Part shown: piece by piece, positions 27,834 to 35,982 of the stretch
How the letters are laid out: each line of letters opens with the position of its first letter
Numbering within the stretch: position 1 is the first letter of the stretch
DNA from: Bradyrhizobium sp. PSBB068
GTDB taxonomy: Bacteria > Pseudomonadota > Alphaproteobacteria > Rhizobiales > Xanthobacteraceae
Length of the DNA: 64,000 bases
NCBI GenBank assembly: GCA_016839165.1
Contig: CP069300.1
Location: forward strand, 4,092,001-4,156,000
Direction: 5' to 3'
Program-made: the position numbers and the translations under genes
Notes under the pieces: generated by a model
Databases searched by the model: none
The model's input: the letters and a program-made list of their open reading frames with translations, nothing else
What the model was told of the DNA's origin: nothing

Positions 27834-28208
27834 TCATCTGAGGTGATACTTCCTGCCGTTGGTATTCGGGTCGGTATTGTCGCTTGTCGAGAGCAGCAGG
27901 ACTGGTCCGAAAAAGCTTTTGGTGTCCCGGAACAGCTGAAACCGGCCGCCGCCCTTGGCGGCGATCTCCTGCCGGTCGCTGTTTGCCGGGCCGAGCAGCC
28001 TGTCATCCTCGTACAGCCGAGCCGCGCCGAGTTCGCCGTCGAGATATTTGACGGGAATTTGGTAGGCGTGCCCCTCCAGGAAATAGAAGGTACCGCGGAC
28101 CAGGTTTCTATCGATCGGACTTGGAGGAAGCAGATAAAGGAATGCACTGGACGCCAGCGCAAACAGCGTCGATCCGATCACAATGCGGGTGTTGGCGGAA
28201 ATCCTCAA
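27834..28208 (-). CDS. Small membrane-anchored hypothetical protein
   Basis: The 124-residue protein has one N-terminal hydrophobic helix (IVIGSTLFALASSAFLYLLPP, about 9-29), which acts as an uncleaved anchor or signal. A periplasmic domain follows, rich in strands: RGTFYFLEGHAYQIPVKYLDG and RLLGPANSDRQEIAAKGGGRFQ. I do not recognise the family. The gene is isolated beside decayed DNA at 27398-27813 and its codon use is normal, so it seems intact. Confidence 0.65.
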   Translation of the reverse strand: MRISANTRIVIGSTLFALASSAFLYLLPPSPIDRNLVRGTFYFLEGHAYQIPVKYLDGELGAARLYEDDRLLGPANSDRQEIAAKGGGRFQLFRDTKSFFGPVLLLSTSDNTDPNTNGRKYHLR

Positions 28209-28448
28209 CGACGTTCGTCCCGAGCTCTTGCTTGCGAGGCGTCTCTGTAGCGCGCGCCTTTATCGCATACAACCGACGGGCATCCGCCGGTTCGCGGTGA
28301 CGGCAGCGGGATCGGCGCGGCCGCGCGCCTAAAGCGGCGCCTCGCGAATGCGTGAACGGCACCCCCCCGGTTGCCTTCATTTGGGCACCGATCGGGAACA
28401 GGCTTGCCGGACTCTGAGCAAGCCGGCCACCGCAGGGGGTGCCTGCAA

Positions 28449-28577
28449 TTGACCTATCGATCCCATAGCAGCTGGCAGGACGCGGATTTACGGAATCTCG
28501 TCCGGGTCATCTCGGCATGCACCCTCGGGCTCTGGGCATTTGCGGCCGGCCTCCTGATCGGCACCTTCCTGCTTTGA
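28449..28577 (+). CDS. Possible 42-residue single-helix membrane protein
   Basis: A TTG at 28449 with AGGGGG eight bases upstream opens a 42-codon frame: a polar, charged N-terminus (TYRSHSSWQDADLRNLVRV) and one C-terminal membrane helix (ISACTLGLWAFAAGLLIGTFLL). The frame is open further upstream but without good starts. Size and layout fit the many small membrane proteins of bacteria. No homologue is known to me, so it may be chance. Confidence 0.4.
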   Translation: MTYRSHSSWQDADLRNLVRVISACTLGLWAFAAGLLIGTFLL

Positions 28578-28657
28578 TAGCTGGCCTCGTGAGACCGGCC
28601 TGAAATCGGCTCGATGAAATTGACTGGCAGATTGGACCGGCGGTCGCGCCGACAGCC

Positions 28658-28780
28658 CTACCCGCCACTCAGGTGATGTGCGGCGGCGAACAAGGCGAGC
28701 GCGCTCAGCACCAGCGCCGACGCGGCACCGGCAACGCCGCGGGCGAGTTCAGCCTTCGAAAGATTGGACCTGGTTGCCAT
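28658..28780 (-). CDS. 40-residue single-helix membrane protein
   Basis: On the minus strand ATG 28780 is preceded at ideal spacing by AGGAGG and opens a 40-codon frame ending at TAG. The product starts MATRSNLSKAELARGVAG and continues with one hydrophobic helix (AASALVLSALALFAAAHHL) and a short GG end. The strong ribosome site and the basic N-terminus followed by a clean helix support a real small membrane protein. The function is unknown. Confidence 0.55.
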   Translation of the reverse strand: MATRSNLSKAELARGVAGAASALVLSALALFAAAHHLSGG

Positions 28781-28941
28781 CACAGCCTCCTGTGCGCGCG
28801 AGCCGAGGCGGAGCCGCTCCGGCGGTCAGGCTCGCTGATGGAGACAATCGCACGATGCAGATGAACGCATCATGAGTGAAACGAACGGCGCGCGCCCAGG
28901 TTCCAAAATCCGGCGGCAAGGGATCGCCGGACCGGCGCGCC

Positions 28942-29388
28942 CTACCACTCTTCCGGGCAGGGATCGACGATCTTCCAGAGATCGACCCCGTTCTTGATCT
29001 TCTTCATCTCGGTGGTGAGCCCGCCATTGCGGCGGATCCAGTCCTTCACCGTATCCGGGTAATAGGACATCAGGTCCGAGGTGCCCTCGAGGCTGGTGAC
29101 CTTGATGCCGAAGGTGAAGGCCTTGTCGTAGTAGGCCTGGTGGAAGCCGATGCTGGCCTTCGGCGTCACGCAGATCTTGTTCAGCGGCACGATGCCGAAC
29201 ACCAGCGTGCAGGCCGAGTTGCAGATGCCGTCGATCACGACACGCTCGCGGCGGTCGCGGATCTGCTTGTACTTGGCCTTGTACTCCTCGACATAGCCGC
29301 CATGGTCGCGCGTGATGTGCAGCACGGCCCGCGCCGGCGTGACCGCCAGAACCGAGAGCAGCAGGGCGACAAGGGGCGTGATGCGCAT
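28942..29388 (-). CDS. Secreted ClpP/crotonase-fold-like protein
   Basis: The 148-residue protein has a signal peptide (MRITPLVALLLSVLAVTPARA). Its mature part contains RERVVIDGICNSACTLVFG, close to the G-x-C-x-SACT turn of periplasmic ClpP-like proteins (COG3904-type), where the Ser corresponds to the protease nucleophile, and later IGFHQAYYDK, which would place the His. A full Ser-His-Asp triad cannot be confirmed by eye. It may be a small periplasmic serine hydrolase or a catalytically dead relative. It is a single gene, not in an obvious operon. Confidence 0.7.
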   Translation of the reverse strand: MRITPLVALLLSVLAVTPARAVLHITRDHGGYVEEYKAKYKQIRDRRERVVIDGICNSACTLVFGIVPLNKICVTPKASIGFHQAYYDKAFTFGIKVTSLEGTSDLMSYYPDTVKDWIRRNGGLTTEMKKIKNGVDLWKIVDPCPEEW

Positions 29389-29610
29389 GAAATGTTCTAA
29401 ACCGAGGGAAAGGCGGCCCGGGCGGACCTGACCGCAAGACTCTGGCCGGACTGTGTTGGCAATCCGTTAAGCATCCGCAAAAAGGCAAAATTTGGCGCGC
29501 TGTGGCTGATTTCCCGCAGCTTTCGGCCGGATTCCGGGTTAAATGAAGCGTTAGAGGACCTAGGATCGGCTGGGGAAGCCGATTCCAGCGTGAATGCCCG
29601 GAGGCCGCCA

Positions 29611-29892
29611 ATGACCACGACCAAGCTTTTCGCCGCCCTCGCCCTGACCGTTTCCTTGGCCATTCCGGCCTTCACGCCGGCCGCTGCGGCCGACCTCACG
29701 GCCACGGCGCACCACCGGCATCACCGGCATGCACAGTGGGGCCTGCCCTACCACGTCAGCTACCTGCACAATTACGGCCCCGGTCCGGCGGCCGGCAGCT
29801 TCGGCTATTACGACGGCCCGTCGACCAACAAGTGCTACCAGAGCTCGGCCGCCTATGTCGGCCAGGACCGCCGCCGGCATCCCTGCTTCTGA
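29611..29892 (+). CDS. Small secreted His/Tyr-rich protein
   Basis: From ATG 29611, with GGAGG seven bases upstream, the protein has 93 residues: a signal peptide (TKLFAALALTVSLAIPAFTPAAA) and a short mature part. The mature part has a His cluster (HHRHHRHAQWG), Gly/Pro/Tyr-rich middle (YGPGPAAGSFGYYDGPS) and two Cys, one of them near the C-terminus. It may bind metal through the His cluster; that is inference. Similar small secreted proteins are common in this group. It is followed by tRNA-Arg 100 bp later. Confidence 0.75.
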   Translation: MTTTKLFAALALTVSLAIPAFTPAAAADLTATAHHRHHRHAQWGLPYHVSYLHNYGPGPAAGSFGYYDGPSTNKCYQSSAAYVGQDRRRHPCF

Positions 29893-29992
29893 AGGCTTGC
29901 GGTCAACGGCCGGCGCAGCGCGCGGACAGCACCCGCCGTGCCGCGCAAGGGCGCTGGCCCTCCCCTTCCAAGTCTGATAAGCGACCCCCGCG

Positions 29993-30069
29993 GCGCTCGT
30001 AGCTCAGCTGGATAGAGCATCGGATTTCGATTCCGAGGGTCGGGAGTTCGAATCTCTCCGAGCGCGCCA
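29993..30069 (+). tRNA. tRNA-Arg (anticodon TCG), CCA encoded
   Basis: The cloverleaf is complete by eye: acceptor GCGCTCG/CGAGCGC, D-stem GCTC/GAGC, anticodon stem TCGGA/TCCGA around TTTCGAT with anticodon TCG (reads CGA), T-arm GGGAG-TTCGAAT-CTCTC, discriminator G and encoded CCA. Confidence 0.96.
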
Positions 30070-30242
30070 CTGGCGCACCATCCAAATTATTGGACTTGTC
30101 TGGTTTCCCGCCGCGACCTGCGAGCTGGAACCATACCGATAAGCGCTCCTGCTTAACGCTCGCGCGGTTTGGGCTTTCCTTCCTATTGACGCTGTCGGGA
30201 GCCGGGGTGGTAGGCTACCGCCATTTCAGGCGGCTATTTTAG

Positions 30243-31100
30243 ATGCGCGATTTATCGGGATTGAACCAGCTTTTGCTGACGGTTTTGATCTTCGTGCCAT
30301 TCGAGCGACTGTTCGCTGCGAGGCCCCAGAAGATCTTCAGGCGCGGCCTGCTGACCGATATGGCCTTCCTGTTCATCAACGGGTGGCTGGTGTTGATCGG
30401 TGTCATCGTCATCATGACGGGGGCCGCTCTGGTCAATCGGTCGATCCTGCCTGCGGCGGTGACGCAGGCGATCGACGACCTTCCCTATCTGGTGCAAGTG
30501 CCCATCGTGATCCTGATCGCGGACCTCGGCATCTACTGGACGCACCGCATCCTGCACGTCGTGCCCGCCATGTGGCAGATCCATTCGGTTCATCACGCGG
30601 TCGAGGTGCTGGATTGGCTCGCGGCGATTCACCAGCACCCGCTCGACGTGATCTTCATGAAGGCCGGCGCGCTGTTTCCACTTTACGCGCTCGGCTTCTC
30701 CACGGAAGCGATCGCGACTTATCTCCTCGTGTACTACTGGCAGACTTGGCTGGTTCACGCCCATGTCCGCCTGGGCTCTGGGCCGCTGCGCCGCATCCTG
30801 GTGTCGCCGGAATTCCACCACTGGCACCACAGCAGCGAAGCCGAAGCCAGGGACAGGAACTTTGCCGGATTGTTCTCGTTCTACGATGTGCTGTTCGGGA
30901 GCGCCTACCTTCCAAAGGAGAAGAAACCGAAGACATTCGGCATCGATCATCCGATGCCGTCGAACTATCTGGCGCTGCTCGCCTACCCGTTCATCGCCTG
31001 GACCGCAAAGCATCAGCGCAGCGATCCGTCGGCCATCCAGCCCCAAATGTCGAACGGCGGCGAGCCCGCACAGCCACGCCACAGCGCGCCGACAGGCTAG
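30243..31100 (+). CDS. Sterol desaturase/fatty acid hydroxylase family membrane enzyme
   Basis: The 285-residue di-iron membrane enzyme has the His-box pattern of the family: HRILH near residue 102, HSVHH near 118, and HHWHH near 197 (in SPEFHHWHHSS). Four to five hydrophobic segments surround the boxes. Family members hydroxylate or desaturate sterols, hopanoids, carotenoids or fatty acids with O2; the substrate is not deducible. It is convergent with the AraC regulator, overlapping by 4 bases, and lies in the same neighbourhood as alkB, suggesting a local theme of lipid or alkane oxygenation. Confidence 0.9.
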   Translation: MRDLSGLNQLLLTVLIFVPFERLFAARPQKIFRRGLLTDMAFLFINGWLVLIGVIVIMTGAALVNRSILPAAVTQAIDDLPYLVQVPIVILIADLGIYWTHRILHVVPAMWQIHSVHHAVEVLDWLAAIHQHPLDVIFMKAGALFPLYALGFSTEAIATYLLVYYWQTWLVHAHVRLGSGPLRRILVSPEFHHWHHSSEAEARDRNFAGLFSFYDVLFGSAYLPKEKKPKTFGIDHPMPSNYLALLAYPFIAWTAKHQRSDPSAIQPQMSNGGEPAQPRHSAPTG

Positions 31101-32107
31101 CCGCGCACGCCCTTCGCGCCGAACCAGCGGCGACAGGCGCGGCTGAAGCTCGTTGCATCCGTGTAGCCGAGCGCGGTCGCCATCTCGTCGCGCGACTGCG
31201 TGCCTTCCGCGAGCATCGTCCGCGCCCGCTCGCGCAGCACCCTGTCGAGCAGCGGGCGGAAGGCGCAGCCCGCCTCCGCCAGCCGCCGCACCAGCGTCCG
31301 CCGCGAGGTGCCGACGAGGCGCGCGGCATCCTCCTCAGCCAGACGATGCGGCAGCCGCGCCGCGATCAGGCTCTCGACCATCCGCACCAGCGCCGCAGCG
31401 TCCGAGCGTGGCTTCTCGACCGCTTCGAGCGCTTCGATCGCCTTGGCGTGCAATTCCGGATCGGCAAACGGCGACGGCCGCACGCACAGCGCATTCGGCA
31501 CGTCGAAGGCGAAAGCGGCCGCGTCGAACTTCACGGCGCAGGAATAATGCTGCATGAGCCGCTCTGCGCCCGCGGGTGGCGGCCACGGAAAGTGCAGCGT
31601 CGCCTGGTCGATCGCATCCTCGAGCAGCTGCACATAGACGGCGTGCACGTTGAGGCTCACCGCCAGCGCCACGGCGCGCCACAGCGCGCCGTCCATAGGC
31701 ACCGCTGGAGCGATCTCAATCTGGATCGAGCGCGCGGTACGGCGCAACCGGTTGCGGATGAAGGGCGCGCGGGTCGATCCGAAGCGCGCGCCGATGTTGA
31801 GCGCATCCGCGACGGTCGGCGCCGTCCTGGTCGCGACATCGAGCGCCCCTTGCAGCGATGTCGACCAGACCGCCGCGGCCGACAACGGCCACAGCTCGCC
31901 ATGCGCCCGGGTGATGTTGGCGGCGAGGAGCACCAGCGACGACACCGGCATGTGTGCGCCGGGCTGGTCGAGCGCGCCCTGCTGGATTCCGGTCCCCTTC
32001 AGCAGCTCGTCGCGCTCGCTCCGCGTCCTGCCGAACGCCCGCACCAGCGCCCGCGCGTAGCTCGCGGCCACCGGCGTGCGAAGGGCATCCGCCTCCGATC
32101 CCTGCAT
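31097..32107 (-). CDS. AraC-family transcriptional regulator (AlkB neighbour)
   Basis: Started at ATG 32107 (MQGSEADALR), with GGGAGG 11 bases upstream, the protein has 336 residues; an in-frame GTG at 32164 would add 19. The N-terminal about 200 residues match the Arabinose_bd-like effector domain of OruR/ArgR-type AraC regulators. The C-terminal 95 form the two-helix-turn-helix domain (AARLVGTSRRTLVRRLAEAG, then MATALGYTDATSFSRACRRWFG). It is divergent from alkB with about 160 bp between, so it probably activates alkB in response to an alkane or fatty-acid-like ligand. Its stop overlaps that of the hydroxylase gene. Confidence 0.9.
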   Translation of the reverse strand: MQGSEADALRTPVAASYARALVRAFGRTRSERDELLKGTGIQQGALDQPGAHMPVSSLVLLAANITRAHGELWPLSAAAVWSTSLQGALDVATRTAPTVADALNIGARFGSTRAPFIRNRLRRTARSIQIEIAPAVPMDGALWRAVALAVSLNVHAVYVQLLEDAIDQATLHFPWPPPAGAERLMQHYSCAVKFDAAAFAFDVPNALCVRPSPFADPELHAKAIEALEAVEKPRSDAAALVRMVESLIAARLPHRLAEEDAARLVGTSRRTLVRRLAEAGCAFRPLLDRVLRERARTMLAEGTQSRDEMATALGYTDATSFSRACRRWFGAKGVRG

Positions 32108-32265
32108 TGCGTCGGCGCCCTCCCTGGCGAGCGTCCGGCCAAATCGTTTGGCGCAAAATGCCACAAATTTGGCCTATTGGGAACTGGCGGCGCAGGGCCG
32201 CCTCGCGGCATCCTTGCTGCAACAATGGCGAACGCCGCCTCGAAAGAGCTGCTGGAGGGAATGCG

Positions 32266-33429
32266 ATGATCTTCACGGGCACCAATGCCGCCGGCGAAAC
32301 CATCACCTACAAGGACGGCAAGCGCTATTTGTGGATGCTCTCGTTCATCCCGCCGCTGATCCCGCTGTTCTCCTACTGGTGGTTCCTGCAGACGCACAAT
32401 CCGCTGGTCACGCTGATCCCCTTCGTCTTCATCTTCATCCTGATCCCGCTGCTCGATGTCGTCTTTGGCGAGGACACCCACAATCCGCCGGCGGAAGTCG
32501 TCGCCGCAATGGAGGCCGATCCGTATTATCTGCGGCTCGCGCGCTTCAGCGTGGTGTTTCCCTGGGTGAACTACATCGCGCTGATTGCTTTCTTCGGCAC
32601 CCAGGAACTGCCGTGGTGGTCCTACGTGGCGCTGCTACTCGGCGTCGGCACCATCGACGGCGGCACGCTGCTGGTCGGACATGAACTCGGCCACAAGTCG
32701 GACAGGCTCAACATCTTGTTCGGCATGCTCGCCAATTGCGCGGTGGGTTACGCGCATTTCCGCATCGAGCACAATCGCGGCCATCACACCTGGGTCGCAA
32801 CTCCCGAGGATCCCGCCAGCGCGCGCTTCGGCGAATCGATCTATGCGTTCGCAACGCGCGAGTTGCCGGGTGCCTTCAAGCGCGGCTGGCGCAATGAGGC
32901 CGAGCGGCTGACCCGTCGCGGCGAGCCGGTCTGGTCGGTCAACAACGAAATCCTGCAGGGCTTCGCGCTGACGCTCGTCGTGGCAGCCATTCTGATTGCG
33001 GTGTTCGGCTGGAAGGTCGCGCCGTTCATCGTCGCGCACCATTTCCTCGGCTGGTACGCGCTGACCCAGGCCAATTATGTCGAGCACTACGGCCTGTTGC
33101 GCGAAAAGCTGCCGAACGGCCGCTACCAGGCGGTCGAGCCGCGCCACTCCTGGAACACCAACCACATCGTCTCGAACCTGATGACGTTGCATCTGCAACG
33201 TCACTCGGACCACCACGCCAACCCGATGCGCCCCTACCAGTCATTGCGCGATTTCGACGACATTCCGCGGTTGCCGAACGGCTACACCGGCATGTTCGGA
33301 CTGGCTGCGATCCCGCCGCTCTGGTTCCGCGTGATGGATCCGAAGACCTTGGCCTGGGCCGGCGGCGACAGGAGCAAGCTCAATCTGGGCGAGCGGCCGC
33401 ACACCGAGCCCGGCATCGCAACGTCGTAG
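32266..33429 (+). CDS. alkB: Alkane 1-monooxygenase (AlkB)
   Basis: The 387-residue membrane di-iron enzyme oxidises the terminal carbon of medium or long alkanes, taking electrons from rubredoxin. The start is ATG 32266 with GGAGGG eight bases upstream. Six hydrophobic helices and the three AlkB His boxes are present: HELGHK (139), HNRGHH (169) and RHSDHH (from 312), plus the NYVEHYG signature. There is no fused rubredoxin domain and no rubredoxin gene nearby, so the electron donor is elsewhere. An AraC regulator is divergent. Confidence 0.96.
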   Translation: MIFTGTNAAGETITYKDGKRYLWMLSFIPPLIPLFSYWWFLQTHNPLVTLIPFVFIFILIPLLDVVFGEDTHNPPAEVVAAMEADPYYLRLARFSVVFPWVNYIALIAFFGTQELPWWSYVALLLGVGTIDGGTLLVGHELGHKSDRLNILFGMLANCAVGYAHFRIEHNRGHHTWVATPEDPASARFGESIYAFATRELPGAFKRGWRNEAERLTRRGEPVWSVNNEILQGFALTLVVAAILIAVFGWKVAPFIVAHHFLGWYALTQANYVEHYGLLREKLPNGRYQAVEPRHSWNTNHIVSNLMTLHLQRHSDHHANPMRPYQSLRDFDDIPRLPNGYTGMFGLAAIPPLWFRVMDPKTLAWAGGDRSKLNLGERPHTEPGIATS

Positions 33430-33459
33430 CTGACATCGCCCGGCTTCCGGGCAGGTGGT

Positions 33460-33481
33460 GGCGGTCCTTACGCGGACCGCC
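33460..33481. terminator. Hairpin between convergent genes, possible terminator
   Basis: GGCGGTCC and GGACCGCC form an 8-bp perfect stem around TTACGC, between the alkB end and the stop of the convergent gene (the stop codon is in the loop). There is no T-tract on either side, so termination is uncertain. Confidence 0.35.
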
Positions 33482-34244
33482 GCTTCATCGCGCCGATGCC
33501 GAGGAAGGCGCCGTTGACGGACGGATACTGGCTGGTGAACTCGAACGTGTCGAAGATGGGCGCTTCGAACTGCTTCAGCGCCGTCCACAGCAGCGTCGTA
33601 TCCGGGCAAGCCTGGGAATGGATGTCGTGATGCGCGATGATCCTGGCGTGTGAGCGCACCAGCAGATGATCCAGCATCGCGCCGCGCAGGCTGTGATCCC
33701 CGTCGATGAAGACGAAATCGGGCTTCAGCTGCTCGACATGCGCCGCGACCAGCGGCGAGGTTGAATAGTCCTGCATGTAGACCGGCTCGATGCCGCCCTG
33801 CTGCTGCAGCAGATCGAAATAGGTCGAGATGAACGGCGTCGGCGCGATCGGATCGAGCGCGATCACTGTCTTGAGGTCGGCACCGCTGGCCCTCAGCCAC
33901 TCCGTCACCAGAATGAACATGCCGCCCCAGCGGCAGCCGATTTCCATGTAGGAGGAAATGCCGGTCGCGTTGCGCGCAAGCCAGGCCAGATACGGCGCGA
34001 GCTGGTTCGGATACTGCCAGAGGTGCAGACCCCTGCCGAAATACGGCGCAAGCTCCGGCGGCTGCTCACGCAGCAGCTCGTCATTGAGGCCCAGCGCAGG
34101 GATGAACTGCCGTTCGAGGAATTCCACGTCCAGGCGTTGAGCCGGGGTCAGTGCTGCGATGATGCCGATCGCCTCGCGAACAAACGGCGCAAGATCGGCG
34201 AAACGCTGGTACCGGTCGGCTGGAGCAAACTGGGCGGTGAGCAT
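33468..34244 (-). CDS. CmcI-like SAM-dependent methyltransferase
   Basis: Started at ATG 34244 (MLTAQFAPADRY), it has 258 residues; the frame is open 35 codons further to a TTG. The methyltransferase core is visible: YMEIGCRWGGMFILVTEWL (SAM loop), VIALDPIAPTP, and PDFVFIDGDHSLRGAMLDHLL, the FIDGDHS pattern of CmcI/rhamnosyl O-methyltransferases. IIAHHDIHSQACPDTTLLW follows, where metal-binding His/Asp would lie. The acceptor is unknown; sugars or small phenolics are typical. It is convergent with alkB, with no further operon partner. Confidence 0.78.
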   Translation of the reverse strand: MLTAQFAPADRYQRFADLAPFVREAIGIIAALTPAQRLDVEFLERQFIPALGLNDELLREQPPELAPYFGRGLHLWQYPNQLAPYLAWLARNATGISSYMEIGCRWGGMFILVTEWLRASGADLKTVIALDPIAPTPFISTYFDLLQQQGGIEPVYMQDYSTSPLVAAHVEQLKPDFVFIDGDHSLRGAMLDHLLVRSHARIIAHHDIHSQACPDTTLLWTALKQFEAPIFDTFEFTSQYPSVNGAFLGIGAMKRRSA

Positions 34245-34399
34245 CGGCGCAATCACACGGACGGCTGGAGTGAGACGCGGAGACCCAAGTCGTCGCGCCT
34301 CCGATGATTGAACGGATAGGACATCCGTCTCGGGCGCAAAATCTCGCAATCGGCCTCAAATAATCCGTCCCGCTGGCACGTCCCGTTGCCGGGTTGCCT

Positions 34400-34771
34400 T
34401 CACCCACTCGGGATCTTGGCCCGCACCGCCTCCACGCCGGCGTCGGTGACGCGGTATCGGCGGCCCAGTTCCGGGACGATCCAGCCCTTCTCGATCATTC
34501 CGGCAATGGTGCTCGGGCCGACGCCTGCGGGAAACGAACGGCGGTTGCGGATCGCATCGATCGCGACCCGCTCGAGATGGGTCGCAACGTGCGACGGGCG
34601 GGCGCGAAACGCCTTGGCCATGATGAGTACGGACAACACCTCGGCGCGCCGCCGCACGGCCGACGCGCTGCGGGTCAGTTCGTTGCTGATCTCGAGTGCA
34701 TTCTTGCCGGCCCTGGCGAGTTCTCTGAGCCTTTCGTCCTCGTCAGGGCTCCAGCGCCGCACGATCCCCAT
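34400..34771 (-). CDS. Small DNA-binding-like protein with SANT/Myb-type N-terminus
   Basis: The 123-residue protein starts RRWSPDEDERLRELARAGKN, a SANT/Myb-like helix pattern (W-S-x-x-E-D-x-x-L), followed by a helix-turn-helix-like segment (ALEISNELTRSASAVRRRAEVL). The C-terminal half has a winged-helix look (GPSTIAGMIEKGWIVPELGRRYRVTDAG). It may be a small transcription factor. Such Myb-like starts also occur in rhizobial hypothetical proteins. It is a single gene and no target can be inferred. Confidence 0.65.
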   Translation of the reverse strand: MGIVRRWSPDEDERLRELARAGKNALEISNELTRSASAVRRRAEVLSVLIMAKAFRARPSHVATHLERVAIDAIRNRRSFPAGVGPSTIAGMIEKGWIVPELGRRYRVTDAGVEAVRAKIPSG

Positions 34772-34911
34772 CTGCCCCTCACCGCCTGAATACCCACCTC
34801 GAACCGATGCATACGCAGGCAGCGCTGATTTGCCATGTGACTTTCGGCACCTCTTGAGGTGACGTCGAGACTGTCGCCATCAAGAGGGCCGATCGTCGAC
34901 GTTTGTCTCAC

Positions 34912-35205
34912 TTAGTGCTTGCTGGGTTCGAGCGTGACGAGCACGCCGGTCGGTTCGGGCTCGTGCGGCCGCAGCGAGGTCAGCTCCGGGTCGCTCCAGT
35001 CGGCGAGGCTCACCACCTCGCCGGTCTGCCCCGGCATGCCGGAGCTCTGCGCCGGTTCGAGGACCTTGAGTCCGCTGGTGTCGACGAAGAATGTATGCTC
35101 GCCGAATACGCTGTTCAGTTGCGCCACGGCAGAATGATCGTCCGGAAGCACCTGGGCGTTCAATTGCGTCATGGTCTGTTTGACTTGCGTGGCATTCAGC
35201 TTCAT
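34912..35205 (-). CDS. Small hypothetical protein
   Basis: The 97-residue protein is preceded by AAAGGAG at good spacing. It is acidic, with no signal or membrane helix: KLNATQVKQTMTQLNAQVLPDD, then QLNSVFGEHTFFVDTSGLKVLEP and a Pro/Glu-rich end. A short helix-turn followed by strands suggests a small alpha/beta fold. I do not recognise a family. It is flanked by non-coding stretches on both sides. Confidence 0.65.
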   Translation of the reverse strand: MKLNATQVKQTMTQLNAQVLPDDHSAVAQLNSVFGEHTFFVDTSGLKVLEPAQSSGMPGQTGEVVSLADWSDPELTSLRPHEPEPTGVLVTLEPSKH

Positions 35206-35383
35206 CCGCTGCTCCTTTGTTGGTTCCGGCCCTGGCTGTTTCCTCGGCTGGTTCCTCCCCGCCCGCGCCCCTCGCCGGAGGCTTCAAGGTCTCGAACCGA
35301 TCAGGCCACGAAACGTTCCGCACGCGCAACGCATTGACCCGTCCGCGCGGTTCCACACTTGCCGCTGTACGAAGTAGCGGAGA

Positions 35384-35836
35384 CTATGTCCGCGTGCGCT
35401 CCGCCGGCCGCATGTGGATCAGCGCATCGAGCACGAGGACGAGCACAGGGCGCTGCTCCTCGTTGACGAGCTCGGTCTTGAAGATCACCACGGCGTCGCG
35501 CCGCTCCGGCCTGAGGGTGATCTTCTGGATTTCGGATTGGCCGGTCAGCGTGTCTCCCGGGCGGACCGGGCTCGGAAGACGAATTTCAAAACTCCGCCCG
35601 ACGATACCCGCCACCTTGCTCCAGATCGCCTCCACGACGAGGCGCTGATAGATCGCCATGGTGTTGAAGCCGCTTGCGATCAGACCACCGAACGGACCCG
35701 CCGCCGCCGCGGCGCGATCGGTATGGATCGGCACCGGATCATATTTTGCTGCGAACGCCAGAATCTCCGCTTCCCCGATCGCGTAGGTGCCAAGCTTGAA
35801 TGTCTGGCCCTCGGTGAGATCTTCCGCATACAGCAT
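35384..35836 (-). CDS. MaoC-family (R)-specific dehydratase
   Basis: This 150-residue single hot-dog domain has the hydratase signature AKYDPVPIHTDRAAA, in which Asp and His form the catalytic pair, followed by GGLIASGFNTMAIYQRL and the VRPGDTLTGQSEI strand. MaoC proteins hydrate or dehydrate 2-enoyl-CoA or related thioesters. Length is normal for a stand-alone hot-dog enzyme, which would work as a dimer. It is a single gene; the larger two-domain hydratase is at 49334-50194. Confidence 0.9.
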   Translation of the reverse strand: MLYAEDLTEGQTFKLGTYAIGEAEILAFAAKYDPVPIHTDRAAAAAGPFGGLIASGFNTMAIYQRLVVEAIWSKVAGIVGRSFEIRLPSPVRPGDTLTGQSEIQKITLRPERRDAVVIFKTELVNEEQRPVLVLVLDALIHMRPAERTRT

Positions 35837-35982
35837 CGCGCGCCTCCATCTGCCGCGCGACGATAGCCGAACGCTGCGGGCTTTCCATTACCTCCGGGGT
35901 CATGAACTTCGCGCGCGACCGCCCTGCGCGAATCCGAGACGCGAGCAGGACCGGCCGCGCGCCTTTGAGCGCGCATCCCGCG

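Noticed and set aside
29993..30069. tRNA-Arg as an integration site for an island
   Set aside because: No integrase, no direct repeat of the tRNA 3' end, and genes on both sides have ordinary composition.
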